In this document: positions 20,141-27,420 of the stretch, one piece after another | How the letters are laid out: every line of letters starts with the position of its first letter | How positions within the stretch are numbered: position 1 is the first letter of the stretch | DNA from: Neoasaia chiangmaiensis | GTDB lineage: Bacteria; Pseudomonadota; Alphaproteobacteria; Acetobacterales; Acetobacteraceae | Assembly (NCBI RefSeq): GCF_002005465.1 | Contig: NZ_CP014691.1 | Location: forward strand, 3,255,001-3,319,000 | Length of the DNA: 64,000 nt | Reading direction: 5' to 3' | The notes under the pieces: model-generated | What the model was told of the DNA's origin: nothing | What the model saw: only the letters and a program-made list of their open reading frames with translations | The model's database searches: none | Made by a program: the position numbers and the translations under genes

Positions 20141-20207
20141 CCCCGCTGCTCGCCGCGAGGCAGAGGGACAGCGGGGGCTGTTCCTCGCGGAACAAAAGGC
20201 AAAGACC
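20141..20207 (+). promoter_or_regulatory. Interlocked-palindrome leader of methyltransferase copy A
   Basis: Two inverted repeats are interleaved just before the start codon. Arm A (ccccgctg, 20141-20148) pairs with A' (cagcgggg, 20169-20176), and arm B (ccgcgagg, 20153-20160) pairs with B' (cctcgcgg, 20183-20190). The order A-B-A'-B' allows either a pseudoknot or two mutually exclusive hairpins ending 17 nt before the ATG at 20208. The same arms with the same spacing precede the second methyltransferase at 55549. A role in translational control or self-binding by the methylase is inference. Confidence 0.55.
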
Positions 20208-20888
20208 ATGACCAGCTACACCAACACAGCGACCGATTTCCGCAATGCCATCCTCAACGGGGACAGCGTGCAGTTGATGCGCGCACTTCCCCGTAATGCG
20301 GTGGATTTCATCCTGACAGACCCGCCCTATCTGGTGAACTATCAAGGCAGGGATGGCCGGAAGGTTCGCAATGATGACAATGCGCGCTGGCTTCGTCCCG
20401 CTTTCAACCAGATGCACCGTGTCCTGAAATGGGGTGGGTTTGCCGTCAGCTTCTACGGATGGAACCGGATAGACTTATTCGCCGATGCCTGGAAGGCGGC
20501 CGGGTTCCGTATGGTCGGGCATATCGTTTTTCGCAAATCCTATTCATCCTCTTCCCGTTTTCTTCGGTATGAACACGAAAGTGCCTACCTGCTGGCCAAG
20601 GGGAACGTGACGCCGCCCGCGAAGCCCATCCCGGACGTGATCGACATGCCCTATTCGGGCAACAAACTGCACCCGACACAAAAGCCGGTGGCTTCACTCC
20701 TGCCCCTGGTGGAAGCCTTCTGCCCGGTGGGCGGTCTGGTTCTGGACCCGTTCGCGGGTTCGGGTTCGTCGCTGGTGGCGGCCCAGCGTCTTGGCCGCGA
20801 CTGGCTGGGCATGGAACTGGACCCGGATCACGCCGCGACGGCAACCCGTCGGCTGGCCTGGCACGGGACGGGGAGGGCGGCGGCGTAG
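20208..20888 (+). CDS. DNA methyltransferase (N6-adenine/N4-cytosine type), copy A
   Basis: This 226-aa protein has the catalytic motif IV DPPYLVNYQG near residue 40 and the SAM-binding motif I DPFAGSGSSL near 185, so the motifs are in the beta-class order. No restriction partner or target-recognition expansion is visible, and it looks like the orphan DNA methylases carried by alphaproteobacterial plasmids and ICEs. I chose the ATG at 20208 because similarity to copy B continues from there and the bases upstream form a structured leader; an in-frame extension to 19944 exists but is unlikely to be translated. It differs from copy B (55549) at 14 positions by eye, half of them in the first 14 residues. 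Confidence 0.88.
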   Translation: MTSYTNTATDFRNAILNGDSVQLMRALPRNAVDFILTDPPYLVNYQGRDGRKVRNDDNARWLRPAFNQMHRVLKWGGFAVSFYGWNRIDLFADAWKAAGFRMVGHIVFRKSYSSSSRFLRYEHESAYLLAKGNVTPPAKPIPDVIDMPYSGNKLHPTQKPVASLLPLVEAFCPVGGLVLDPFAGSGSSLVAAQRLGRDWLGMELDPDHAATATRRLAWHGTGRAAA

Positions 20889-21253
20889 GCCGCCCCTTCT
20901 TTACCTCACCGGACGGCCAGAAAATCGCGCCGGTCCCGATGGCCTGGCGCCGGGCGCGCGCCGCTGCCCGGCGCGTGCGGCGCTCGCCGGCGGGGCCGGC
21001 TCGCACTTTTCTTTCTGGATGAATGTACGAGATTTTTCCCCGTCAGCCACCCGCAACGCTGCCTGGGCAACGCGCCATGTCCAGGGCGCGAGCGGAAGGC
21101 GCCAACAGGTGGCGCCCAGGTCGTAGTCCAGCGCGCTCCGCGCACTGTCCAGATCGTGAAAACAGATACAGAAAACCCACTTCTATTTCATGGATATTCC
21201 TGAATCGTCTCGGCATGTGTGTGGTGTTCCCTCCCGTGGAAAGGACGCGATCC
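20889..21253 (+). other. GC-rich gap after methyltransferase A
   Basis: This 365-bp stretch has no convincing gene. Its first 120 bp resemble the bases after methyltransferase B (56230 onward: gccgcccctt, caccggacgg, cgccggtcccgatgg), so the duplication extends past the gene. The rest contains short GC palindromes such as ggcgcc-aacag-gtggcgcc near 21097-21115. Similarity to copy B then stops, marking a module breakpoint. Confidence 0.5.
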
Positions 21254-21670
21254 ATGCTGCTCGGTCTCGGTATTATCCTTGGCTTCGCCAGTATCTGTTT
21301 CCTGTGCTGGCTGCTGTTTCTCTGCGCGGTCTATGCCGCGCCCCTTTTCGTGGCGGCGATGGCCTGCACTCTGCTCTACGACCATGCCATGATGTCTGGC
21401 GCCCATGCCATTCTCGCCGGCATTGCCGCCGGGATCATGGTGCTCGCACTCGGTCAGGCGATCCTCGCCTCCTCGCGCGATCCCTCTTTGCGGGTTGTGG
21501 TGTCAGCGCTGCTTGCCCTACCAGCCGCACTGGCGGGGTTCGGCATGACGCTGGGGTTCAGCGGTATGGGCGACATGGGCACTATTCCGGCCTACCTTTT
21601 CGCGACGTTCGGCGCGCTGTGCGTGGGCGGGGCCGCGTGGGCACGGCTCTGCGCCATCCAGCCTGCGTAA
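21254..21670 (+). CDS. Small multi-pass membrane protein
   Basis: This 138-aa, very hydrophobic protein has about four predicted membrane segments (LGLGIILGFASICFLCWLLF, APLFVAAMACTLLY, ILAGIAAGIMVLALGQAIL, VVVSALLALPAALAGFGMTL) and short polar linkers. The start at 21254 is chosen because ggaaagga lies 8 nt upstream; an in-frame ATG at 21212 is less likely. I recognise no family. It lies between the methyltransferase and the traF remnant, where other copies of this module carry regulatory and replication genes, and it has no counterpart in copy B. A role in transfer is possible, but there is no direct evidence. Confidence 0.6.
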   Translation: MLLGLGIILGFASICFLCWLLFLCAVYAAPLFVAAMACTLLYDHAMMSGAHAILAGIAAGIMVLALGQAILASSRDPSLRVVVSALLALPAALAGFGMTLGFSGMGDMGTIPAYLFATFGALCVGGAAWARLCAIQPA

Positions 21671-22197
21671 GTTCCCGGTGGCAGAATCACAGTTTCGGCC
21701 AGGTCAGAAAGGTCAGCGTGGGGTGGTCAGTCCCCGTTGCGCGAGTACGGGCGGACCAGGGTTCAGGATAGGGCAGCGCCTTTCCTTCTGCGAGAGATGC
21801 CTGGCACAGGCCCAACCGGAGTGAAACGTCGGTCAGCTTTAGTACGAAAATCGCATGTCGTTCTGCCGGCGTGACTGGTGGCCCGGCGTCAACGTCCCGT
21901 CTGTCGAGCGGGAAGAGCAGGGAACATGGTAAGACCAGCGGGTTCTCCCGGCGATGGATACTGTTCGGTCTGTATTCTATCTGGAAACGGATATTCCCCC
22001 GACAACCCGCGCCCCTGTCATGGAACACGACGGACTGACCTGTCCCAGTAACGCTGACGGCACCGCACACCATGGCCTCTCGATATGGCCGATCTGCCCG
22101 AAGATCGGCTTCGCCTCGCCCGGCTATGGCGCAACGGCATCCCGCAACTTTCTTCCCCTGGGCTTCGCCCATTCCTCGCGAGACAACAAAGTTCCGT
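21671..22197. other. Degenerate gap between membrane protein and traF remnant
   Basis: No gene is convincing here. A - strand open frame (21687-22172) has a plausible composition towards its end but lacks a good start, RBS or recognisable family, so I leave it uncalled. By comparison with copy B, this interval stands where the HTH gene, repA and most of traF should be. It is therefore probably the scar of their loss. Confidence 0.45.
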
Positions 22198-22350
22198 GCC
22201 GCCGTGCCGGTTCATGTCCGGACCGGTGAAGCCGAACCACCGCCACCGCATTTCGATCCTCTTCCGGAACTTGGCGCTTCGATCCGGGAGCGGCCGCTCC
22301 TAGCGCCGCCGATGATGCCCATGAAACCCGGTGAACCATCCATCCAATGA
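22198..22350 (+). pseudogene. 3' remnant of a TraF-type S26 signal peptidase gene
   Basis: The frame reads AAVPVHVRTGEAEPPPPHFD then LLAPPMMPMKPGEPSIQ. It matches the last 51 residues of the intact TraF at 58542 (RAVPVHVRTGDAERPPRHFD, LLAPPMMPMKQSEPPIE). The catalytic part is gone. The fragment ends 46 bp before the DUF736 gene, as in copy B, which proves that copy A once had the same order. Confidence 0.8.
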
Positions 22351-22396
22351 TGGTCACCAGCCATTAAATTTTCATACTCCCGAAAGGACTTCTCTC

Positions 22397-22738
22397 ATGA
22401 GCCAGATCGGATTTTTCACGCGCACGTCGGATGGTTTCGCCGGACGTGTGCGCACCCTGTCGCTGGACGCCGAACTGACCTTCGTGCCAGCGGAAAACAG
22501 CGGCGCGGAGCATGCACCCGATTACCGCATCCATCTCGGGGATGGAGAGTCCGGACCCGAACTGGGAGCGGGATGGAAACGCACCGGGGAACGTGCCGGC
22601 GAATACATTTCTATCGTGCTGGATGATCCCTCTTTCACGCAGCCAATCCGCGCCACGCTGTTCCAGGCCGGGCGCGGCGGGCGTGAGTGGCAACTCGTGT
22701 GGAACCGGCCTTTGAGACGTCCCGGAGGGCGGGAATGA
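22397..22738 (+). CDS. DUF736 family protein, copy A
   Basis: This 113-aa protein matches DUF736 along its full length (MSQIGFFTRTSDGFAGRVRT, YRIHLG, GAGWKRTGERAGEYIS, QPIRATLFQ). DUF736 proteins are nearly always found in conjugative elements of alpha- and gammaproteobacteria, between a TraF peptidase and a lytic transglycosylase. Their function is unknown. The ATG at 22397 has gaaagga 8 nt upstream. The stop overlaps the transglycosylase start (ATGA). It differs from copy B (59230) at nine positions. Confidence 0.93.
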   Translation: MSQIGFFTRTSDGFAGRVRTLSLDAELTFVPAENSGAEHAPDYRIHLGDGESGPELGAGWKRTGERAGEYISIVLDDPSFTQPIRATLFQAGRGGREWQLVWNRPLRRPGGRE

Positions 22739-23406
22739 GCCGCCGGTTTTTCCTGTCCGCTGGCGTGCTGGCCGTGCTAGCGCTGCCGCTCTCGCCGACC
22801 ATTGTCCGGGCGCAGGATTTTGACGATCTCGTGCGGCAGGCAGCGGAGCAAAACGCGATCCCGGCGACATGGGTGCGGGCGGTCCTTCGGGCTGAAAGCG
22901 CTGGCGATCCGCACGCGGTTTCCGGTGCCGGTGCGATGGGCCTGATGCAACTCATGCCGGGCACATGGAAGGATGTCCGGCGCGCGCTCAATCTGGGCGC
23001 CGATCCCTTCGATCCGCATGACAATATCGCGGCAGGGGCAGCCTATCTGCGATGGCTGCACGACCGCTATGGCGATGCGGGTTTTCTCGCCGCCTACAAT
23101 GCCGGTCCCGGTCGCTATGACGACCATCTGGCGACCGGCCGGCCATTGCCTGCCGAGACGGTTTCCTACGTGGAATTCGTCACACGGCTGATGAAAAACC
23201 GATCGTCTGACATTCATCTGCCCGTTTCCTTTTTGTCCTTTCCAACTCGCTCCTGGGTGACGGCCGCGCTCTTCGTTTCAGGCTATCCCGATGCGTTTCG
23301 AGCACCCATGGCACGTCATGTCGCTGCTCCCGACAACCTCTTCGCAGGACATGCCGGGGAGAGGTCCGGCATGGTCCCGCTGAGGGGATCGGATCAGGTC
23401 CAGTGA
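22735..23406 (+). CDS. Lytic transglycosylase (VirB1/TrbN-like), copy A
   Basis: This 223-aa secreted enzyme cleaves peptidoglycan to let the conjugation channel through the wall. It has a signal peptide (RRFFLSAGVLAVLALPLS...VRAQ, cut near residue 26) and an SLT domain with the catalytic Glu in VLRAESAGDPHAVS, the GAMGLMQLMPGTW signature and FLAAYNAGPGRYD. The start ATG overlaps the DUF736 stop. The C-terminal 70 residues differ completely from copy B after VETVSYV-like residues, so one copy has been recombined or frameshifted at its tail. It precedes the oriT-like repeat and relaxase. Confidence 0.92.
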   Translation: MSRRFFLSAGVLAVLALPLSPTIVRAQDFDDLVRQAAEQNAIPATWVRAVLRAESAGDPHAVSGAGAMGLMQLMPGTWKDVRRALNLGADPFDPHDNIAAGAAYLRWLHDRYGDAGFLAAYNAGPGRYDDHLATGRPLPAETVSYVEFVTRLMKNRSSDIHLPVSFLSFPTRSWVTAALFVSGYPDAFRAPMARHVAAPDNLFAGHAGERSGMVPLRGSDQVQ

Positions 23407-23506
23407 GGCGTGAAAAACCCGGAAAGCCAACAGAAAAGTGAGGGCTGGATAAAAGGCCGCACATCGCGGCTCGGTTGGGATGGTGGTTTTCCGGGGTTTT
23501 TGAAGT

Positions 23507-23547
23507 CTTGTCGCGAGGTGCGTGGAAATTCCGCACCTCGCGACAAG
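23507..23547 (+). other. Candidate oriT: 16-bp perfect inverted repeat before relaxase A
   Basis: The arm cttgtcgcgaggtgcg (23507-23522) and its exact reverse complement cgcacctcgcgacaag (23532-23547) flank a 9-nt loop. The repeat sits in the 193-bp gap between the transglycosylase and the relaxase, 52 bp before the relaxase ATG. This is the usual place for an origin of transfer, where a long inverted repeat lies beside the nick site. It has no following T-run and so is a poor terminator. The oriT role is inference. Confidence 0.6.
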
Positions 23548-23599
23548 GTGTCATCTCTTTGATCCGACGCGATCTTTCGCGCGGTGCAGGACATTTTTC

Positions 23600-25339
23600 A
23601 TGAACAGGGACGAAAAATTCCTGGTCCGGCCAGGGCGTATCCGCTCCACCCGCGCCCGGCAGGCGCGACCCTTCGTGACGCAGGTGCTGGCCTCCGTGCA
23701 GCGGGCCGGCGGCAGGGTGTCCCGGGCTGGGAAAATCAGCTCGGGTGGGCGGTCCATCTTCGGGCGCGGCCGGGCCGCCGCTCATGCTGCTAATCGCCTT
23801 CTGACCAGCCGTTCGCGGGGCGTTGTCATCAAGGCCCGCGTCGTGCGCCATGCCCCGCGCGCGACACCACTGGCGGCGCATCTTCGCTATCTCCGCCGGG
23901 AAGGGGTAACGCGGGACGGAGAGGATGCGCGCCTGTTCGGGAAGGACAGTGACGACATCCGCGCCTCGGACTTCGCGGATCGCTGCGATGGCGACCGCCA
24001 CCATTTCCGCTTCATCGTCTCGCCCGAGGACGCGCCGGAGATGTCGGACCTGCGGACCTTCGCCCGCGATCTGATGGGGCAGATGGAAACCGATCTCGGC
24101 ACGAAACTCGACTGGGTTGCCGTCGATCACTGGAACACCGCACACCCCCATTTGCACGTCATCGTTCGGGGTGTCGCGGAGGACGGTTCCGACCTGGTGA
24201 TCGCGCGGGATTATATTCGCGAGGGGATGCGCGCCCGTGCCCAGGATCTGGTGACGCTGGAACTCGGGCCACGCACCGATCGCGATATTCATCAGGCGGT
24301 CGAGCGGCAGGTGAACGCCGACCGCTGGACCCAGCTTGACCGTCAGCTTCAGAAGGACGCGGGAGAGGATGGCGTCATCAATCTCGGGCGCGCGCCGGGC
24401 GAAACACCGGACGCCTTCGCGACAGTGAAGCTGGGGCGCCTGCGCCGTCTGGAGACCATGGGGCTGGCGCACCAGGTCGGGCCAGATCGCTGGCGGATGG
24501 ACGAAGGTGCGGAGGCGACGCTGCGGGAGGTCAGCGAGCGCAACGACATCATCAAGAGGATCCACCGGGGCCTAGCGGAACAGAAGATCGACCGCGCCGC
24601 ATCTTCCTGGGTGCTGGCGGGGGAGGGCACCACCGAACCCGTTATCGGCCGGCTGGTCGATCGTGGTCTGGATGACGAGCTGCGCGGTACGGCCTATGCG
24701 GTCATCGACGGGATCGACGGACGGACGCACCATGTCCGCCTGCCGCACGTCGAAGCCGCCGGTGACGGAGCAGCCGGTTCCATCGTGGAATTGCGACATT
24801 TTACCGATAAACAGGGCCGTAACCGTTCTGCGCTGGCCGTGCGCTCGGACGTCACGCTGGAGCAGCAGGTGACGGCGGAGGGCGCGACCTGGCTTGACCG
24901 GCAGGCCATCGCGCGGGAGCCTCCTGCTCTGGCGTCCACCGGGTTCGGCGCCGATGTCAAAGAGGCGATGGAAAAACGCACGGATCATGTGGTGGAGCAG
25001 GGTCTGGCCAGTCGTGACGGCGGGAGCGTCCGCTACGCCCGGAACCTGATCGCCACGCTGCGCCAGCGGGAGCTGGACGCGCTGGTTCGGAACCTCGCCG
25101 GGAAGTCGGGGATGCCGTTCCGGGGGAGCGGGGAGGGCGATCCCGTTACCGGCATCTACCGTCAGCGTTTCAACCTGGCGTCGGGCCGGTTTGCCATGAT
25201 CGACGACGGGCTGGGATTTGAGCTGGTGCCATGGTCGCCGTCGCTGGAAAAACAGCGAGGGCGGGAGGTATCGGGAATCATACGCGGCGACGGAGGGATC
25301 GATTGGTCGTTCGCGCGCAAGCGGGGACTTGGATTGTGA
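23600..25339 (+). CDS. DUF3363 relaxase/mobilisation nuclease, copy A (intact)
   Basis: This 579-aa protein is a VirD2-like relaxase that nicks oriT and pilots the strand. The N-terminal 40-130 region is very Arg-rich. The catalytic domain shows YLRREGVTRDG, HHFRFIVSPEDA near residue 133 and the metal-binding triad motif HWNTAHPHLHVIVRG near 175. The C-terminal half is the DUF3363 domain, ending with QRFNLASGRFAMIDDGLGFE and WSPSLEKQ. The ATG at 23600 is preferred over upstream starts because copy B aligns from MARDEDFRVRPGRI. The gene is intact, unlike copy B at 60447, so it is the only full-length relaxase in the window. TraG would receive its DNA complex. Confidence 0.92.
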   Translation: MNRDEKFLVRPGRIRSTRARQARPFVTQVLASVQRAGGRVSRAGKISSGGRSIFGRGRAAAHAANRLLTSRSRGVVIKARVVRHAPRATPLAAHLRYLRREGVTRDGEDARLFGKDSDDIRASDFADRCDGDRHHFRFIVSPEDAPEMSDLRTFARDLMGQMETDLGTKLDWVAVDHWNTAHPHLHVIVRGVAEDGSDLVIARDYIREGMRARAQDLVTLELGPRTDRDIHQAVERQVNADRWTQLDRQLQKDAGEDGVINLGRAPGETPDAFATVKLGRLRRLETMGLAHQVGPDRWRMDEGAEATLREVSERNDIIKRIHRGLAEQKIDRAASSWVLAGEGTTEPVIGRLVDRGLDDELRGTAYAVIDGIDGRTHHVRLPHVEAAGDGAAGSIVELRHFTDKQGRNRSALAVRSDVTLEQQVTAEGATWLDRQAIAREPPALASTGFGADVKEAMEKRTDHVVEQGLASRDGGSVRYARNLIATLRQRELDALVRNLAGKSGMPFRGSGEGDPVTGIYRQRFNLASGRFAMIDDGLGFELVPWSPSLEKQRGREVSGIIRGDGGIDWSFARKRGLGL

Positions 25340-25350
25340 TGGGCGAATCT

Positions 25351-26247
25351 TCAGAGATGCTCAGCATGTTGGGGCAGGGTGCGATGTTCCTGGCGTTCCC
25401 AGGTTTCGATCAGGAACAGTGCCAACGAACTCGCCGCATTGATGGCAAGCCGAGCAATCCGCGCGTCAATGCGCCGGAAACCTTTTTCGCGACCATGCGC
25501 ATCTCCACCGTGCGTTCGTAATGCGCCAATGCCTTTGGCAACGGAGGTGAGACCACTGAGCGTCTGACGGATGTCCGCTTCTATTTCCGACGGGAGATCG
25601 GTACGCCCAGGAGATAGGCCAAGTGGTATCTGCACAGCGCGGATCAGCCCATCAATATCCTTTTTGGGCGGCAGTGGCAGGGCAAGTTCCACGAGGATCG
25701 AACGGCACACCGCCTCAATCAGGGAACAGGCCGCTGTAACCGCATCTTCCGGATCGCTTTCCAGATTGGGGAGAGCCCGTGCGATTTCCATCTGGACCGT
25801 GTCGAAATCCAGCGTGGCCACTTTCTTGATAAATGGTTCGACAATTCCGCCGGCTCCCTGACGCTCTGTCAGAACAGCCTTCCCGCCGACGATAACGACG
25901 GCCAACTGGTCAGCTCCAAGAGCCTTGTTGAGATGCTCGCGTACAGCGGTCGCTCTGTCAGGATGCTCCAGATAGGTGCGGGGGTCACAGACCTGTTCGA
26001 TAATCCGGGTGAGATAGACCTCAGCGTTACCATCAGGGTGGTTGGCGACCCTGCGGAGGAAGTCAGTTGTGGCCGGGACGCGCGAACTCGCGCCAATACG
26101 CATGTCGAGGCCACAGTTGAGAAAGAACTGCTCGATTTGGGGGCCTGAGCGATAGACCCCGATTGGGGGTGTATTATCGTTTCCAGCACCACCCGTGATT
26201 GTGTCGACCAAGGCTTTGATGACAAACGGAGAGAACTTGTTGGTCAT
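25351..26247 (-). CDS. Abortive infection protein, Abi_C type
   Basis: This 298-aa protein ends in the Abi_C domain signature: LIRAVQIPLGLSP, LSGLTSVAKGIGALRTHGGD, AHGREKGFRRIDARIARLAI and ALFLIETWE. Such abortive-infection proteins are proposed to stop growth of phage-infected cells. The ATG at 26247 overlaps the stop of the upstream Abi_2-like gene (ATGA), making a two-gene operon. It is convergent with the relaxase, 11 bp apart. The pair interrupts the usual relaxase-traG order, so it was inserted as cargo. Alternative: an immunity partner of the upstream HEPN protein. Confidence 0.82.
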   Translation of the reverse strand: MTNKFSPFVIKALVDTITGGAGNDNTPPIGVYRSGPQIEQFFLNCGLDMRIGASSRVPATTDFLRRVANHPDGNAEVYLTRIIEQVCDPRTYLEHPDRATAVREHLNKALGADQLAVVIVGGKAVLTERQGAGGIVEPFIKKVATLDFDTVQMEIARALPNLESDPEDAVTAACSLIEAVCRSILVELALPLPPKKDIDGLIRAVQIPLGLSPGRTDLPSEIEADIRQTLSGLTSVAKGIGALRTHGGDAHGREKGFRRIDARIARLAINAASSLALFLIETWERQEHRTLPQHAEHL

Positions 26248-26906
26248 GGCTTCATCGCGAGCAGGGTGAGAACGGTCTGCTTTCGGTCCATCCAGGCGGC
26301 GGCCACCTGACTGCGCCATGCGATCATGTCATGGATCCGTTGATAATCATCGGCGATATTGCGAGTGAAGATTGGTTCGTGATGCGCGATCCGGTTCCTC
26401 AGACGTCGAATGATCTGGAGGTCCGCATAGGCCGCTGCCCGCAATTGCGGTATCGTTTGTCCTGATGGGGCTCCGGGGAAACAGTTACGCAAATGTGTGT
26501 TCCAGATGCGACTGTCCTGACCAGCAGTGAAAATGTTCTCCCAGAATGCAAACTTTAATTCGGCTATAATTTTGCCGGTGGTAGGCAGTATCGCGGCGCG
26601 AGCTTGAAGATCGATCGCCGGGTTACATCGTGCCCGCCCCTTCGGGCGAGGCAGGCTTCGGATGAAACCATTGTTCCATGGCCAGTTGGCACCATGGACG
26701 TGCTCAATCGCTTCAGCGATGCCATTGCGGACAGCAACCTCGCAGACCTGAAGCGGGATGATCAGCGCCGATGAAACGTCGAGATTCCACTCATAAAGCG
26801 CGAGAGCCTTTTCCCGGTCGTTGCCCATGGCTTGCAGGTATGTTGCAAAGCGTGGTGCGGAAATGACGACGGGCAGATCCTGTATCTCGGCCGGGGAGAA
26901 AGGCAA
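26244..26906 (-). CDS. Abi_2-like protein with HEPN-type RNase motif
   Basis: This 220-aa helical protein resembles the Abi_2 (AbiD/AbiF) family: LYEWNLDVSSALIIPLQVCE, VAVRNGIAEAI, and RNRIAHHEPIF near residue 170. The last contains an R-x4-H motif (RNRIAH), the catalytic signature of HEPN ribonucleases. This suggests RNA cleavage during phage attack, though catalysis is inferred. It overlaps the Abi_C gene by 4 bp and should be the first gene of the pair. The promoter should be at 26907-27010. The pairing suggests either a toxin-antitoxin logic or a two-protein abortive infection system. Confidence 0.82.
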   Translation of the reverse strand: MPFSPAEIQDLPVVISAPRFATYLQAMGNDREKALALYEWNLDVSSALIIPLQVCEVAVRNGIAEAIEHVHGANWPWNNGFIRSLPRPKGRARCNPAIDLQARAAILPTTGKIIAELKFAFWENIFTAGQDSRIWNTHLRNCFPGAPSGQTIPQLRAAAYADLQIIRRLRNRIAHHEPIFTRNIADDYQRIHDMIAWRSQVAAAWMDRKQTVLTLLAMKP

Positions 26907-27019
26907 TGAGGAGTTCCTGTAGGCACGATATTGACGGTGGCATCAGAGCCACGATATAAGAACGCAGCGGCTTTGAGAACGCGGGCTTATGCCCCCCCTC
27001 ATCGTCCAAGGATATATTA

Positions 27020-27047
27020 AGGCCCGCCGAAAGGCGGGCCTTTTTCT
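27020..27047 (+). terminator. Rho-independent terminator
   Basis: The stem aggcccgcc (27020-27028) pairs with ggcgggcct (27033-27041) around the small loop gaaa and is followed by ttttt. The hairpin is strong, with the T-run on the + strand. No + strand gene ends just before it, so it probably belonged to a gene lost when the Abi pair was inserted, or it shields the Abi promoter. Confidence 0.75.
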
Positions 27048-27095
27048 TTATATTGCCCGTCAAGCGCCTTGGCCAGAGTGACTATGGCGGGCAGT

Positions 27096-27248
27096 TCAAA
27101 GCGTTGGAAATTCATCGCTCAGGAAGCCGTGCCCTGTGTGCAATGCGTTCACCGCATCAATCACATGGTCGAGCTTCCGCTGTTCCTCCGTGCATTGCTG
27201 ATCGACGGTATCGTCAGACGGGGGGAAGAGGGGCGATGATCCGGTCAT
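27096..27248 (-). CDS. Small acidic protein, 50 aa
   Basis: A - strand ATG at 27248 has an excellent RBS (ggaagga, about 8 nt upstream) and opens a 50-codon frame: MTGSSPLFPPSDDTVDQQ, then a helical stretch EEQRKLDHVIDAVNALHTG and the tail FLSDEFPTL. It lies between the Abi pair and traG, and its start faces traG. I recognise no family; the size, charge and helical C-terminus resemble an antitoxin, but no toxin gene is beside it. It could also be a small regulator of the transfer operon. Confidence 0.5.
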   Translation of the reverse strand: MTGSSPLFPPSDDTVDQQCTEEQRKLDHVIDAVNALHTGHGFLSDEFPTL

Positions 27249-27420
27249 GGCTCGACTCCTTCCGGGGTTATTCTGCGCATGATGTGCGGGTTTGGCTGTA
27301 GTCCGCAACGTGCAAGTATTTCTTCGCTCCTGCCCGCTCCTGTACGACGGCCTCCAGTTCGCGCTTGCTTCCCGGAAAACCCCGGTTCTTCGCTGTCTCC
27401 CATAACGAGGGGAGGACACG

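Noticed and set aside
19944-20207. In-frame N-terminal extension of methyltransferase A
   Set aside because: The farther upstream part differs wholly from copy B, and the last 67 bp form paired arms with changes only outside them.
21687-22172. A 161-codon frame on the - strand between the membrane protein and traF remnant
   Set aside because: It lacks a good start, RBS or recognisable family and stands in a deletion scar; I could not support it.
23180-24565. A 461-codon open frame on the - strand
   Set aside because: It is antisense to the transglycosylase, the oriT gap and the relaxase, all with strong family matches on the + strand.
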